The position numbers and the translations under genes were made by a program. The notes under the pieces are model-generated. The model ran no database searches and was not told where the DNA came from. It saw only the letters and a list, made by a program, of their open reading frames with translations. A stretch of 64,000 bases of DNA, taken from the NCBI GenBank assembly GCA_031291475.1, contig JARLIY010000132.1, positions 357,478-421,477 on the forward strand. Direction: 5' to 3'. This stretch comes from Xanthobacteraceae bacterium (GTDB lineage: Bacteria > Pseudomonadota > Alphaproteobacteria > Rhizobiales > Xanthobacteraceae). Below, in pieces: positions 18,500 to 27,905 of the stretch (position 1 is its first letter; the number at the start of each line of letters is the position of its first letter).

Positions 18500-19507
18500 C
18501 TATTCCACGCCCTTCTGCGACTGATCGAGGCGGCGCAGAATTTGCGGCAGTATCAGTTCGGCGGCGCGCCGATGGCCGGCCGCGTTCCAGTGGCCGTCCA
18601 CTTTGAAATACAAATCGGGCGCATCATTTTTGTTCGGAGTATCGATGCAAGTCAGCCCTCGCTGCCGGAAAATCTCGGTCATTTTCGCGCGCCTTTCCCC
18701 GGTCAGCCCGACAAGCACGCCGATCACGTCGGCGCCCGTCGCCCGCGCTTTGTCGACTGCGGTGCGGACAAGGGCGAATGTGAGGTCATCGCCCGGCTGC
18801 ACGTCACCGAGGGATTCGGTGGACGCGCCGGCTTCCATCGCTTCCACGGCCATCGATGCGAGACCGACCAGACGGGAATAGGACAGACCCGGCACGTCAT
18901 CGATCAGAGTTTGCATCTTTCGTGCGATGCCGGGGCGAGGTATCGGCAGCTCGCGCAGTCCGCCCTTGCCGTCGAGCTCAAAAAGATGCTCTGCGAGGTT
19001 GTCGTCGAAGTCATTCGCCATGACCTGGAAGACGACGATGCGCGGGCGAAGTTTCGCCGCGTCGTGCTCGAAGAATTTAACCCATCTGCCGTTTCCGTTG
19101 TTGCCCATCCCGGTGTTGAGCACCGGCACGGTCACGTCACGGCGTTGCAGCGCGGCGCGAATGATGGCGGGAAAAGCTTCGTTGTCCTCGACCCCGTAAC
19201 CCATGGTGAAGGAGTCGCCGACGAACGCGATTCCGTCGGTCACCGGTTTTGTCGGTTCCGGATCGCGCATCGCGAGCGAATTGGTGTTGATCCGGAAGCG
19301 GAACTCCGGAGCAATGCGGGTGGCGTGAAGGTCCGCTTTCAATCGTTTGTCGTAGATCGGATCGTAGACCGTGAAGGCGGGGCCCACATTGCGCACGGTG
19401 ACGAAGGCGCGAACGAGCAGTTCAAGCGCTCCCATCGTCAGCACTGTGGTCAAGGCGACGATCAAGAGGTTTGCGACGAGCCTGCCGGAGCGGGATTTTG
19501 TCTTCAT
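18500..19507 (-). CDS. SGNH/GDSL hydrolase family protein (membrane-anchored)
   Basis: N-terminal TM; GIAFVGDSFTMGYG (block I) and VDGHWNAAGHRRAAELI (block V D-x-H). Confidence 0.83.
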   Translation of the reverse strand: MKTKSRSGRLVANLLIVALTTVLTMGALELLVRAFVTVRNVGPAFTVYDPIYDKRLKADLHATRIAPEFRFRINTNSLAMRDPEPTKPVTDGIAFVGDSFTMGYGVEDNEAFPAIIRAALQRRDVTVPVLNTGMGNNGNGRWVKFFEHDAAKLRPRIVVFQVMANDFDDNLAEHLFELDGKGGLRELPIPRPGIARKMQTLIDDVPGLSYSRLVGLASMAVEAMEAGASTESLGDVQPGDDLTFALVRTAVDKARATGADVIGVLVGLTGERRAKMTEIFRQRGLTCIDTPNKNDAPDLYFKVDGHWNAAGHRRAAELILPQILRRLDQSQKGVE

Positions 19508-19630
19508 GCGGGGTGCTTGCCTTCCGCGGCGTCCGACGGCGCTTCGACACTGGGGTCGATGCACCGGGTCCGAGCGAAAAAAAGATCCGAGAAGGTTCGC
19601 ATGGCGATCGTCGGCATTGAGTGATGGCGA

Positions 19631-19645
19631 TTAACCGGGCCTTAA
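19631..19645. promoter_or_regulatory. CtrA-type binding site TTAA-N7-TTAA
   Basis: TTAACCGGGCCTTAACC in the divergent intergenic region between the SGNH gene and the SxtJ-like gene. Confidence 0.6.
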
Positions 19646-19747
19646 CCAACGCCCAAAGCGTTTTGCAAAAGCCACGGAAACTTAGGCTAAATCATTTCAC
19701 TTAGGAGGCAATGAAATACCCGTCATTTTTGATGAAAGAGCCATCTC

Positions 19748-20170
19748 ATGGCTAACGTTCTCGAGCCGCAGATCGAGCGCCCAAGGCCTGAAAGCTCAGA
19801 CCGGAATTTTGGATTAGTTTTCGCGGCGGCGTTAACTACGATTGCGTTCGTCCCGTTTCTGCATCACGGGTCGCCGCGCTGGTGGGCCTTCGGCGTTGCG
19901 TTGGTCTTCGCCGCCGCCGCCCTCGTCCGGCCGCAAATCCTGCATTGGCCCAATCGCGCCTGGCTCGCGCTGGGCAATGTGATGCACCGGGTGATGAGCC
20001 CGCTGGTGATGGGCGCAATTTTCTTTCTTTGCATCACGCCGATCGCCTGGATCATGCGCCGGCGCGGCAGCGATTTACTGTCGCTGAAGCGCCGCCCCGA
20101 TCTCAAAAGCTATTGGATCGAACGGGAAGCGTCGCCGCCGGACGCGCAATCGATGAAGAACCAGTACTGA
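19748..20170 (+). CDS. SxtJ-like small membrane protein
   Basis: 140 aa, 2-4 TM helices; RNFGLVFAAALTTIAFVPFLHHGSPRWWAFGVALVFAAAALVRPQILHWPNRAWLALGNVMHRVMSPLVMGAIFFLCITPIAWIMR; immediately upstream of DUF5989 and carbamoyltransferase genes. Confidence 0.8.
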   Translation: MANVLEPQIERPRPESSDRNFGLVFAAALTTIAFVPFLHHGSPRWWAFGVALVFAAAALVRPQILHWPNRAWLALGNVMHRVMSPLVMGAIFFLCITPIAWIMRRRGSDLLSLKRRPDLKSYWIEREASPPDAQSMKNQY

Positions 20171-20204
20171 AAGCGCAAAACACCACCACAACGCGAGTGA
20201 CATC

Positions 20205-20354
20205 ATGTCAATCCTTGCCGAGCTTTGGAATTTCCTGCGGGTCCGCAAGAAATTTTGGCTGATGCCGATCCTGGTCATGCTCGTGGTCTTCGGCGGCCTG
20301 ATCGTTCTCGTTCAAGGCACGGCCGTTGCGCCGTTCATCTATACGTTGTTCTGA
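20205..20354 (+). CDS. DUF5989-like / SxtK-like 49-aa membrane protein (missing from the ORF track)
   Basis: MSILAELWNFLRVRKKFWLMPILVMLVVFGGLIVLVQGTAVAPFIYTLF*; stop overlaps the next ATG (TGATG). Confidence 0.85.
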   Translation: MSILAELWNFLRVRKKFWLMPILVMLVVFGGLIVLVQGTAVAPFIYTLF

Positions 20355-22192
20355 TGCGGGTCCTTGGAATCTCGGCGTTCTATCACGACAGCGCGGCCGC
20401 GCTGCTTGTCGACGGCCGCATTGTCGCCGCCGCGCAGGAAGAGCGCTTTACGCGGAAGAAACAGGACGCGCGATTCCCGGTTTCCGCCATCGGCTATTGC
20501 CTCGAGGAGGAGGGCATCACGCTCGACGACGTCGACTATGTCGCCTTCTACGAAAAGCCCTTCATCAAGTTCGAGCGTTTGCTGGAGACCTATGTGGCGT
20601 TTGCGCCGCGCGGTTTTCAATCCTTCAGCGCCGCCATCCCGGTCTGGATTCGCGAAAAGCTGTTCCAGAAGAACGTCATTCGCGACGAACTGAAGAAATT
20701 CGCGCCCGACTTCGACTGGCAGAACAAATTATTGTTCACCGAACATCACGTCAGTCACGCCGCGAGCGCATTCTACGCCTCGCCGTTCAAGGAGGCCGCA
20801 ATCCTCACGATGGACGGTGTCGGCGAATGGTGCACGGGCTCTACCGCGGTCGGCCGCGGCAAGGACTTGAAGCTCCTGAAGGAGATGCACTTTCCGCACT
20901 CGCTTGGGCTGCTCTATTCCGCTTTCACCTATTACCTCGGCTTCAAAGTCAATTCGGGCGAATACAAAGTGATGGGTCTCGCCCCGTACGGCCAGCCCGA
21001 ATTCGCCGACCGCATTCTCGATCGTCTTATGGATCTTAAGGAGGACGGGTCGTTCCGGCTCGATCTGTCTTATTTCGATTACTGTACCGGTCTCACCATG
21101 ACCAACCAGAAATTCGCCGATCTGTTCGGCGCGCCGGTGCGCGATCCGAACAAGGATATGCTCACGCCCTTCCATATGAACGTCGCGGCCTCGATCCAGA
21201 AGGTGGCCGAGGAGGTCATGCTGCGGCTCACGCGTTCGCTGGCGCGCGAGCAGGGCCTCGAAAATCTATGTCTCGCCGGCGGCGTCGCGCTCAATTGCGT
21301 GGCCAACGGTAAGATTTTGCGCGACGGGGCCTTCAAAAATATCTGGGTGCAGCCGGCCGCGGGCGACGCCGGCGGCGCGGTAGGCGCGGCGCTGGCGGTG
21401 TGGCACCAATTCCTCGGCCGGGAGCGCAAGCTCAACGGCAGCCGCGACTTGATGCAAGGAGCTTTCCTGGGGCCGGCTTTCGCGCAACACGACGTGGAAG
21501 CCCGCCTCAATCAGGTCGGTGCGCATTTCGAGGTGCATTCCGATCCGGAGGTGATCGAGCAGGCGGCGAACGCCCTTGTCATGGGCGACGCGGTCGGCTG
21601 GATCCAGGGCCGCATGGAATTCGGACCGCGCTCGCTCGGCGCCCGCTCGATCCTCGGTGATCCGCGATCGCCGAGCATGCAAAAAATGCTCAATTTGCAA
21701 ATAAAATACCGCGAAAGCTTTCGGCCGTTCGCGCCCGCCGTGCTTCGCGAGGACGTTTCCGACTGGTTCGAGCTCGACGTCGATTCGCCTTACATGCTGC
21801 TGGTCGCGGACGTAAAGCGCGAAAGGCGGCGGCGCATGACCAATGAGGAAGAGGTGCTCTTCGGTATCGACAAGCTGAATGTGGTGCGCTCGGATATTCC
21901 CGCCGTCACGCACATCGATTATTCCGCGCGCGTGCAAACGGTCCACGCCGACACCAATCCGCGCTTTCACAAGCTGATCTCGCGTTTCAAGGACAAGACC
22001 GGCTGCCCGGTGCTGGTCAATACCAGTTTCAACGTGCGTGGCGAGCCGATTGTCTGCACGCCGGAAGACGCCTTCCGCTGCTTCATGGGCAACGAAATCG
22101 AATTGCTCGTCATCGGCAATTGCGTGCTGCGTAAGAGCGATCAGAATCCGGCGCTCAAGCTGGATTACAAAAACCAGTTCGAACTCGATTAG
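20354..22192 (+). CDS. O-carbamoyltransferase (NodU/CmcH/SxtI family)
   Basis: MRVLGISAFYHDSAAALLVDGRIVAAAQEERFTRKKQDARFP; TEHHVSHAASAFYASPF; C-terminal GRMEFGPRSLGARSILGDPRS and LVNTSFNVRGEPIVCTPEDAFRCFM. Confidence 0.95.
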   Translation: MRVLGISAFYHDSAAALLVDGRIVAAAQEERFTRKKQDARFPVSAIGYCLEEEGITLDDVDYVAFYEKPFIKFERLLETYVAFAPRGFQSFSAAIPVWIREKLFQKNVIRDELKKFAPDFDWQNKLLFTEHHVSHAASAFYASPFKEAAILTMDGVGEWCTGSTAVGRGKDLKLLKEMHFPHSLGLLYSAFTYYLGFKVNSGEYKVMGLAPYGQPEFADRILDRLMDLKEDGSFRLDLSYFDYCTGLTMTNQKFADLFGAPVRDPNKDMLTPFHMNVAASIQKVAEEVMLRLTRSLAREQGLENLCLAGGVALNCVANGKILRDGAFKNIWVQPAAGDAGGAVGAALAVWHQFLGRERKLNGSRDLMQGAFLGPAFAQHDVEARLNQVGAHFEVHSDPEVIEQAANALVMGDAVGWIQGRMEFGPRSLGARSILGDPRSPSMQKMLNLQIKYRESFRPFAPAVLREDVSDWFELDVDSPYMLLVADVKRERRRRMTNEEEVLFGIDKLNVVRSDIPAVTHIDYSARVQTVHADTNPRFHKLISRFKDKTGCPVLVNTSFNVRGEPIVCTPEDAFRCFMGNEIELLVIGNCVLRKSDQNPALKLDYKNQFELD

Positions 22193-22261
22193 CCGGCCGA
22201 GCGATAGCTGCCCCATCGGGCGATCGGCGGGGACAGTCGCCAAAGACAGTCGAGGCAAGCC

Positions 22262-23371
22262 GTGCGTATCTTGACCAACTCGCTGCTCGTCGCCGCATCG
22301 CTGTTGGTGTCAGTGTTCGCGGCGGAGCTTATGGCGCGCGTCGTGGTCGACCCGCTGGATTATCTGCTTCCCAATCTCGTCGAAGACGATTTCCTCTTTT
22401 ACCGGGTCGAGGGCAATTCCGGTAGTCACGACGCCTGGGGCTACCGCAATACGCAGGTGCCCAAGTCGGCCGAAATAGTCTGCATCGGCGATTCGATGAC
22501 CTACGGCATATCCGCGCAGGCGCGCGATTCATGGCCGAGAGTGCTCGGCAGGATCAGCGGCGAGACCGTTTACAACATGAGCGTCGGCGGCTACGGCCCG
22601 ATTCAATATCTGTATTTGATGCAGCATGAAGCGATCAAGCTTCATCCGAACACGATCATCGTCGGCTTTTACCTCGGCAACGATCTTATCGACGTGTACA
22701 ACGAAGTGCGCTTCAACAAGAACTGGAGCGTGTACGGACAGCTGGCCGGCTCGGACAGCAAGCCTCTGCTCGCGTATCAGCCGCGGTCGGATAAATTCCT
22801 CGGAGGCGTTCGCGACTGGCTGGCGAGGCACAGCGTATTGTATGGGCTGTTGAGTACGACGCCGGTGTTCGATTTTTTCCGCGAGCGTGAGCTGCGAAAC
22901 GGACCGGCGCGCGACCGTGACCAGGTCATGGCGTATCGCGACGACAAGCATAATGTGGTCTTCATCGAGGGCACCTCTCTCGACCTGGGCGATCCGCGGA
23001 TAAAATCCGCGATGGAGATCACCAAGAAGGTCCTGCTGGATATGCGCAGCGTGGCCGACAAGAACTCATTCCGGCTCATTGTCGCTTTGATTCCGACGAA
23101 GCAGCGCGTCTACACCAAGCTCCTGGAGCGGGCCGGCGATCTCGACAAATATCCGCGCCTCGCGGACGTGGTTCATCAGGAAGACGCGGTAAGGAATACG
23201 TTAACCGGCTTCCTGCACCAAAATCATATCGAAGCCATCGACCTGCTGCCCGCGCTGGAGGCGGATGCCGCCGAGCGCGATCCTTACCCGCACACGGACA
23301 TGCATCCGAACAAGGAAGGATATCGGGTCATCGCCGATACGATTCAGCATTACCTTAACGGCGCTTACTGA
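22262..23371 (+). CDS. SGNH/GDSL hydrolase family protein
   Basis: SAEIVCIGDSMTYGISAQARDSWPRVL, TIIVGFYLGNDLIDVY, HTDMHPNKEGYRVIADTI. Confidence 0.83.
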   Translation: MRILTNSLLVAASLLVSVFAAELMARVVVDPLDYLLPNLVEDDFLFYRVEGNSGSHDAWGYRNTQVPKSAEIVCIGDSMTYGISAQARDSWPRVLGRISGETVYNMSVGGYGPIQYLYLMQHEAIKLHPNTIIVGFYLGNDLIDVYNEVRFNKNWSVYGQLAGSDSKPLLAYQPRSDKFLGGVRDWLARHSVLYGLLSTTPVFDFFRERELRNGPARDRDQVMAYRDDKHNVVFIEGTSLDLGDPRIKSAMEITKKVLLDMRSVADKNSFRLIVALIPTKQRVYTKLLERAGDLDKYPRLADVVHQEDAVRNTLTGFLHQNHIEAIDLLPALEADAAERDPYPHTDMHPNKEGYRVIADTIQHYLNGAY

Positions 23372-23526
23372 GCGAAGCCGTTCTGCAGACCCGAGTTATT
23401 AACCCAATGGCTGATAAAGTCTGCACGATGAGAATGCGTCGGCTGTCGGCTTCCATCTGTTGATTTCGCAATAGCGACGGAGTTCGTCATGGTGGAGGGG
23501 AGCGCCGAAAATCGAGGTTTCGCGGG

Positions 23527-24963
23527 ATGATCAGTCCGCACGCCGTGATCTATCTGTTCGCTTACATGGTGCCGGCGCTGGTCGGTTTTGTCGCGCTGAT
23601 CCTGTACACGCATCTGCTGTCGCCGGCCGAATACGGCATCTACGTGATCGGTTCGAGCATTGCCGCAATCGTCTCCGCGGTATTCTTCGCTTGGGTCCGT
23701 CAATCGGTCTTGCGCTACCAAGCGAGTTTCCCCAAGCTCGACTTCCGCGCTGAGGCCATCGTTGCTTATGGCGGCACGGCCGCGCTTATCGCCTGCCTGA
23801 CGCCGATTGCGGTTCTTATCATCCGTCCGGGCGTCGGCTTCGGCTTTTTGGCCGGAAGCATTTTCCTGTCGTTGTCGTACACCGCGTTCGAAATCAGTCA
23901 GGAATTCAGCCGCGCGCAGCTCAACCCGCTGCGGTTCGCGGCCGTTTCGCTCACGCGCAGCACGTTGGGCTTGGCGCTGGGATACTTTGCCATCGAACTC
24001 GGATTTGGCGGGCTGGGACTGTTGATCGGTATCGGCGCGAGCTTTTTGCTCGCCAATGTCCTGAGCTTTCCGCGCAGCGCCGACAAGCCGCTTCGATTGT
24101 CGTCGGCCGATCATCTGGCGCAATTCGTCCGCTACGGCCTGCCGTTTTCACTCGGCGCGCTGGCTTTTTCGCTGCACAGCGTGCTGGACCGGCTAGGCGT
24201 CGCCTATCTGCTCGGCCCAAGCGGGGCGGGTTATTATGGGCTCACGGCGGATATGACCCGCCAGCTCACCGGCGTTCTGGCGACGAGCGTCGCGGCGGTC
24301 ATGTTTCCGATGGCGTTTCGCAGCCTTGCCGAAACCGGACCGGTTGCGGCGCGCGAACGCCTCAAAGAAGGACTCGAACTGCTGCTTGCGCTGATCGCTC
24401 CGGTCACGGTCTGGTTGGCGATTTCCGCCGACGTCGTTACCGGAACGCTGCTCGGGACCGAGTTTCAGGCGAGCGTCGCCGCGCTTCTGCCGTTGCTCGC
24501 GCTCGGTCGCATGTGCGGCGCGGTCAATCAGTTTTATCTGCAGGTCAGTTTTCAGTTGGGGGAAAGACCGCTGCTCCAGGTCGCTCATGACGTCTTGATC
24601 CTTGGCTTGAATATCACTCTTTTGTTCGTCCTGACTTTGGCCTTCGGGTTGCTTGGAACGGCGGCCGCCGTGCTGATCGCCGAGGCGCTCGGCATCATGA
24701 TCGGGATCGGGCTATCGCGAAGAGCATTCAAGCTTCCGCTGAATGGCCGGGGAATTCTGCGCGTCTTGGCGGCGACGTCGGTGATGGCGGCCGTCACCTA
24801 CGCGGCGAAAGCCGCATCGGCGGGGCATGGTCCGCTGACGTTGTTGTGCGTGTTGGCCGGCGGCGGTGTTGCCTATGCCGGCGCGGTGTTGCTGTTCGAC
24901 GTAGCTGGCGTTCGCACTTCGGTGGCGTCGTTTCTGTGGCCGCGCAGCGTGCCGGCCGAGTAA
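23527..24963 (+). CDS. Oligosaccharide flippase (Wzx/MATE-like polysaccharide exporter)
   Basis: 478 aa with ~12 TM segments; YGIYVIGSSIAAIVSAVFFAWVRQSVLRY pattern of polysaccharide biosynthesis exporters. Confidence 0.8.
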   Translation: MISPHAVIYLFAYMVPALVGFVALILYTHLLSPAEYGIYVIGSSIAAIVSAVFFAWVRQSVLRYQASFPKLDFRAEAIVAYGGTAALIACLTPIAVLIIRPGVGFGFLAGSIFLSLSYTAFEISQEFSRAQLNPLRFAAVSLTRSTLGLALGYFAIELGFGGLGLLIGIGASFLLANVLSFPRSADKPLRLSSADHLAQFVRYGLPFSLGALAFSLHSVLDRLGVAYLLGPSGAGYYGLTADMTRQLTGVLATSVAAVMFPMAFRSLAETGPVAARERLKEGLELLLALIAPVTVWLAISADVVTGTLLGTEFQASVAALLPLLALGRMCGAVNQFYLQVSFQLGERPLLQVAHDVLILGLNITLLFVLTLAFGLLGTAAAVLIAEALGIMIGIGLSRRAFKLPLNGRGILRVLAATSVMAAVTYAAKAASAGHGPLTLLCVLAGGGVAYAGAVLLFDVAGVRTSVASFLWPRSVPAE

Positions 24964-24979
24964 ACCGCAGCTTCGTTGG

Positions 24980-27073
24980 CTATTCCGCGGGCGCCCAATG
25001 GGTTTCCGCGGCCAGCGAAGGACGATCGGATTCCTGGAGCGCCGTCCGGGTCGCGGCCGTAGCGGCACGCCACCAAGCGTCGGCGTCGATCACCGGAGCG
25101 GTGCGCGGCGCCTGCTTCGCGGCGGCGAGAAGCTGATCCGCAATCGCCCGCAGGTCGGCTGAAGGCGGAATGAACGAGAACACCCCGCTTTCGATGAGCG
25201 CGTTAAAGCCCTCATGATGGGCGAATTCGGTCGCCGAACGCGGCGCCGGCACGACGACCGGACGATCGGATTGAAGGCAGGCGATGACGCTCGACCGGCG
25301 CGCCGTCAGGCCCTCGGGGAACAAGAAAAGGAACGCTCCGATCTCTTCGAATAGCGTGTAAAGCTCGGTTTCGCTCCGAATGTAACCGGTGACGATGACG
25401 TGGTCCTTGATGTTCAACCGGGATACCTTCGACCAAAACTCCTGCTCGTAGTTGTCGAGCGACTTGGTGAAGCTGCCGATGAAAACGATCAGGGCGCGGA
25501 CGCCGCGATTGTTCAGATGCTCACAAATGTCGAGAAGCGCGGTCGCCGCCTTGCCTTTGTAGATCGAGCCGAAACAGCCGATAACGACATCGGAATTGCT
25601 CGCGGCCCGACGGATTTGGCGAATGCGCCCGGTAACGAGCCGCTCATTAGGACGAAGAACGGTGGGCGGATGCGGCACGAGCCGGCACTTTGCTCCGGCT
25701 CTGCCAAGCCAGCGGTCGTTGGCAATTTGCTCGGATATGAATGGCGAGACCACGATAATGGTCCGACTGAGCAATACGATGGGCCCGAGCGCGAGACGGC
25801 GCAGCCAATGCAACCCTTTCCACTCGTGCATGAAGACGCTGACCGGACGGCGCATCACGGTTGCAAACAGCAATATGAAAATCGGGATCAGCAATAGTTT
25901 CTTCCAAGCCACCAGCGGCAGGCTGAAAACGATGCAGTCAGCCTTGGCAACCTCGCGAAAAATAGAAGGGAGATCGCGCAAGCGGCCCGAGACGGGCAGT
26001 ATCTCGTATCTCTGATCGGGGTAGCGTGATTGCAGCGCGCTTACCAGCTTTTGCGTGAAGTTCTCGACCGCGCACGCCTCCTTGCTCGGCGTCAGCAGGA
26101 ACAGGCACCGTTCCAGCGCGGGGCCATTGTTCGGCCGCGGCCGGTCGTAACTCGGTTGTTGCAGCCCGCGGAAAAACAGATAGACCAAGCGCGGCCGCAG
26201 AACGCTGTCGGGATACCAGAGCGCACCAATCGTCAAATACTTCAAAAACCCGACCATGCGGCCCTGAACGTATTCATTACGCGCTCCGACCCAGAATACG
26301 TCGATCTCCGCCAGTCGCCGCCGGCGTTGCAATTCGCTGAGCGAAAATCGCGCGCGGATCTCCGGGTTGGAATAGATGACGTCGAGGGCCTGATGGTTCG
26401 GCCGCAAGGGCGATTTTCGCAATCGATAGTTCGCGCTGCTGAAGCGCTGCCGATACAGGAGGAGGATATCGTCCGGCATGGCCGCAAAATCGCCCAGCAA
26501 AGCCAGACGACACCAGAACTCCCAGTCTTCGCCCAATCGAAGGGTCGCGTCGAAGCCGCCCACGGCGCGGGCGGCATCGGTTCTGACGCAGATGGCGCCG
26601 CAAATGAAATTCTTCGCGATCAAATGGCGCAACGTGTCGGCAGTGGGGAGCAGTTTCCACCGAATGTAAGAGCCCATCGACAAGTCCGAGCCATCTTCCG
26701 CGATTTTGATGTGATGCCCGAAGCACGCGACATGGTCGGGATTGTTGTCGAGCGTATTGACCATCTTCGACAGGGCATCGGCGGCCAGAATGTCATCCGC
26801 ATCGAGAAAGAAAATGTGAGGCGCCCGCGCGAGCGCAAGCCCGGCGTTTCTGGCAACGCTGACGCCGCTGTTGTTGTCCTGGCGAAGCACCGTCAAGCGG
26901 CTGTCGGAAAATGAGCTCAGAAACTGTTGCGTGTCGTCGGTCGAGCCGTCGTCGACCACGATAACCTCGAGGTCCTGCAGGCTCTGCCCAAGAACGCTTT
27001 CCAACGTCTCGCGGATGAAGCGCGCGGCGTTGTATGCGGCGATCACGACGGTGATTTGGGGGGACATCTGCAT
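24980..27073 (-). CDS. Bifunctional glycosyltransferase: N-terminal GT2 plus C-terminal GT4-like domain
   Basis: MSPQITVVIAAYNAARFIRETLESVLGQSLQDLEVIVVDDGSTDDT plus C-terminal RRAASNSDVVIGCFGSIYKGKAATALLDICEHL...GLTARRSSVIACLQSDRPVV. Confidence 0.8.
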   Translation of the reverse strand: MQMSPQITVVIAAYNAARFIRETLESVLGQSLQDLEVIVVDDGSTDDTQQFLSSFSDSRLTVLRQDNNSGVSVARNAGLALARAPHIFFLDADDILAADALSKMVNTLDNNPDHVACFGHHIKIAEDGSDLSMGSYIRWKLLPTADTLRHLIAKNFICGAICVRTDAARAVGGFDATLRLGEDWEFWCRLALLGDFAAMPDDILLLYRQRFSSANYRLRKSPLRPNHQALDVIYSNPEIRARFSLSELQRRRRLAEIDVFWVGARNEYVQGRMVGFLKYLTIGALWYPDSVLRPRLVYLFFRGLQQPSYDRPRPNNGPALERCLFLLTPSKEACAVENFTQKLVSALQSRYPDQRYEILPVSGRLRDLPSIFREVAKADCIVFSLPLVAWKKLLLIPIFILLFATVMRRPVSVFMHEWKGLHWLRRLALGPIVLLSRTIIVVSPFISEQIANDRWLGRAGAKCRLVPHPPTVLRPNERLVTGRIRQIRRAASNSDVVIGCFGSIYKGKAATALLDICEHLNNRGVRALIVFIGSFTKSLDNYEQEFWSKVSRLNIKDHVIVTGYIRSETELYTLFEEIGAFLFLFPEGLTARRSSVIACLQSDRPVVVPAPRSATEFAHHEGFNALIESGVFSFIPPSADLRAIADQLLAAAKQAPRTAPVIDADAWWRAATAATRTALQESDRPSLAAETHWAPAE

Positions 27074-27077
27074 GGCT

Positions 27078-27905
27078 CTAGGACGTAGCGGCGGCCAGCC
27101 GCTCCTTCCGGGCTGCACCGCCGATGAGTTCAAGCCCCTCGGCGGTGGTGGTCAGAGCGCATCCCGACCGCTTTGCGGTGCTGACTGCCCACTCGAGCAG
27201 ATCGGGCGACACGCCATACCCGCTCGGCTGTTCCGCCACATCGTGGCTGTGGAAAATCAGCCACCCGCGACTCTGCACTGTTTGCGCGATCAGTTCGGCG
27301 ATCTTCGCCCGATCGAGCGATGCATTCTGCAGCGGCCAAGCGTTGAGCGCGCCGAGGTCGGCGACCGTCGTATTGATGCGGGCGTGACTGGAACGGCAAG
27401 AGTCGAAGCGGGTCTCGAGATAGCGTTTGGTGCGGATCGACATATCGCCATAGGGATAGGCGAAGTTTCGCAGCACGATGCTGCTGTTGATCTTCTTCAG
27501 GGCGGCTTGGTTGCGGTCGAGCTCCAGGCCAAGCTCGTGCAGGCTGATGTAGCGGATCGCGGAATGGGAATAGGTATGGCATCCGATCTCATGCCCATTC
27601 GCCCACACTTTCCTGAGTTGATCGATCGACGCGCGCGGCGACCCGCCGGGGTTTGCCGTGCCGCAACTTCCGCCGGCGACATAGAAGGTTCCGCGCGCGC
27701 CGTGTTGCTCGAGGATGCGCGCTCCGACCTCGCAAGCCGAAGCGGGCACATCGTCGAAGGTGAACGTCACCATGGGCTGCGCGTTGCGCAGAGCGAGCGG
27801 CTTGCTGCAAAACTGCCGTGCAACGAAGCGCAACGCCATGCCGGTCAGTCTCGCCGGCAGGGAGCCGGTGTTGGGATCCTGGGTCTGCAACGCAAGCACC
27901 AACAT
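27078..27905 (-). CDS. Polysaccharide deacetylase family protein (paralog of 16443-17366)
   Basis: VTFTFDDVPASACEVGARILEQHGARGTFYVAGGSCGTANPGG and GCHTYSHSAI. Confidence 0.88.
   Translation of the reverse strand: MLVLALQTQDPNTGSLPARLTGMALRFVARQFCSKPLALRNAQPMVTFTFDDVPASACEVGARILEQHGARGTFYVAGGSCGTANPGGSPRASIDQLRKVWANGHEIGCHTYSHSAIRYISLHELGLELDRNQAALKKINSSIVLRNFAYPYGDMSIRTKRYLETRFDSCRSSHARINTTVADLGALNAWPLQNASLDRAKIAELIAQTVQSRGWLIFHSHDVAEQPSGYGVSPDLLEWAVSTAKRSGCALTTTAEGLELIGGAARKERLAAATS

Noticed and set aside
21266-22258. 330-aa minus-strand ORF opposite the carbamoyltransferase
   Set aside because: Shadow ORF with no recognisable domain.
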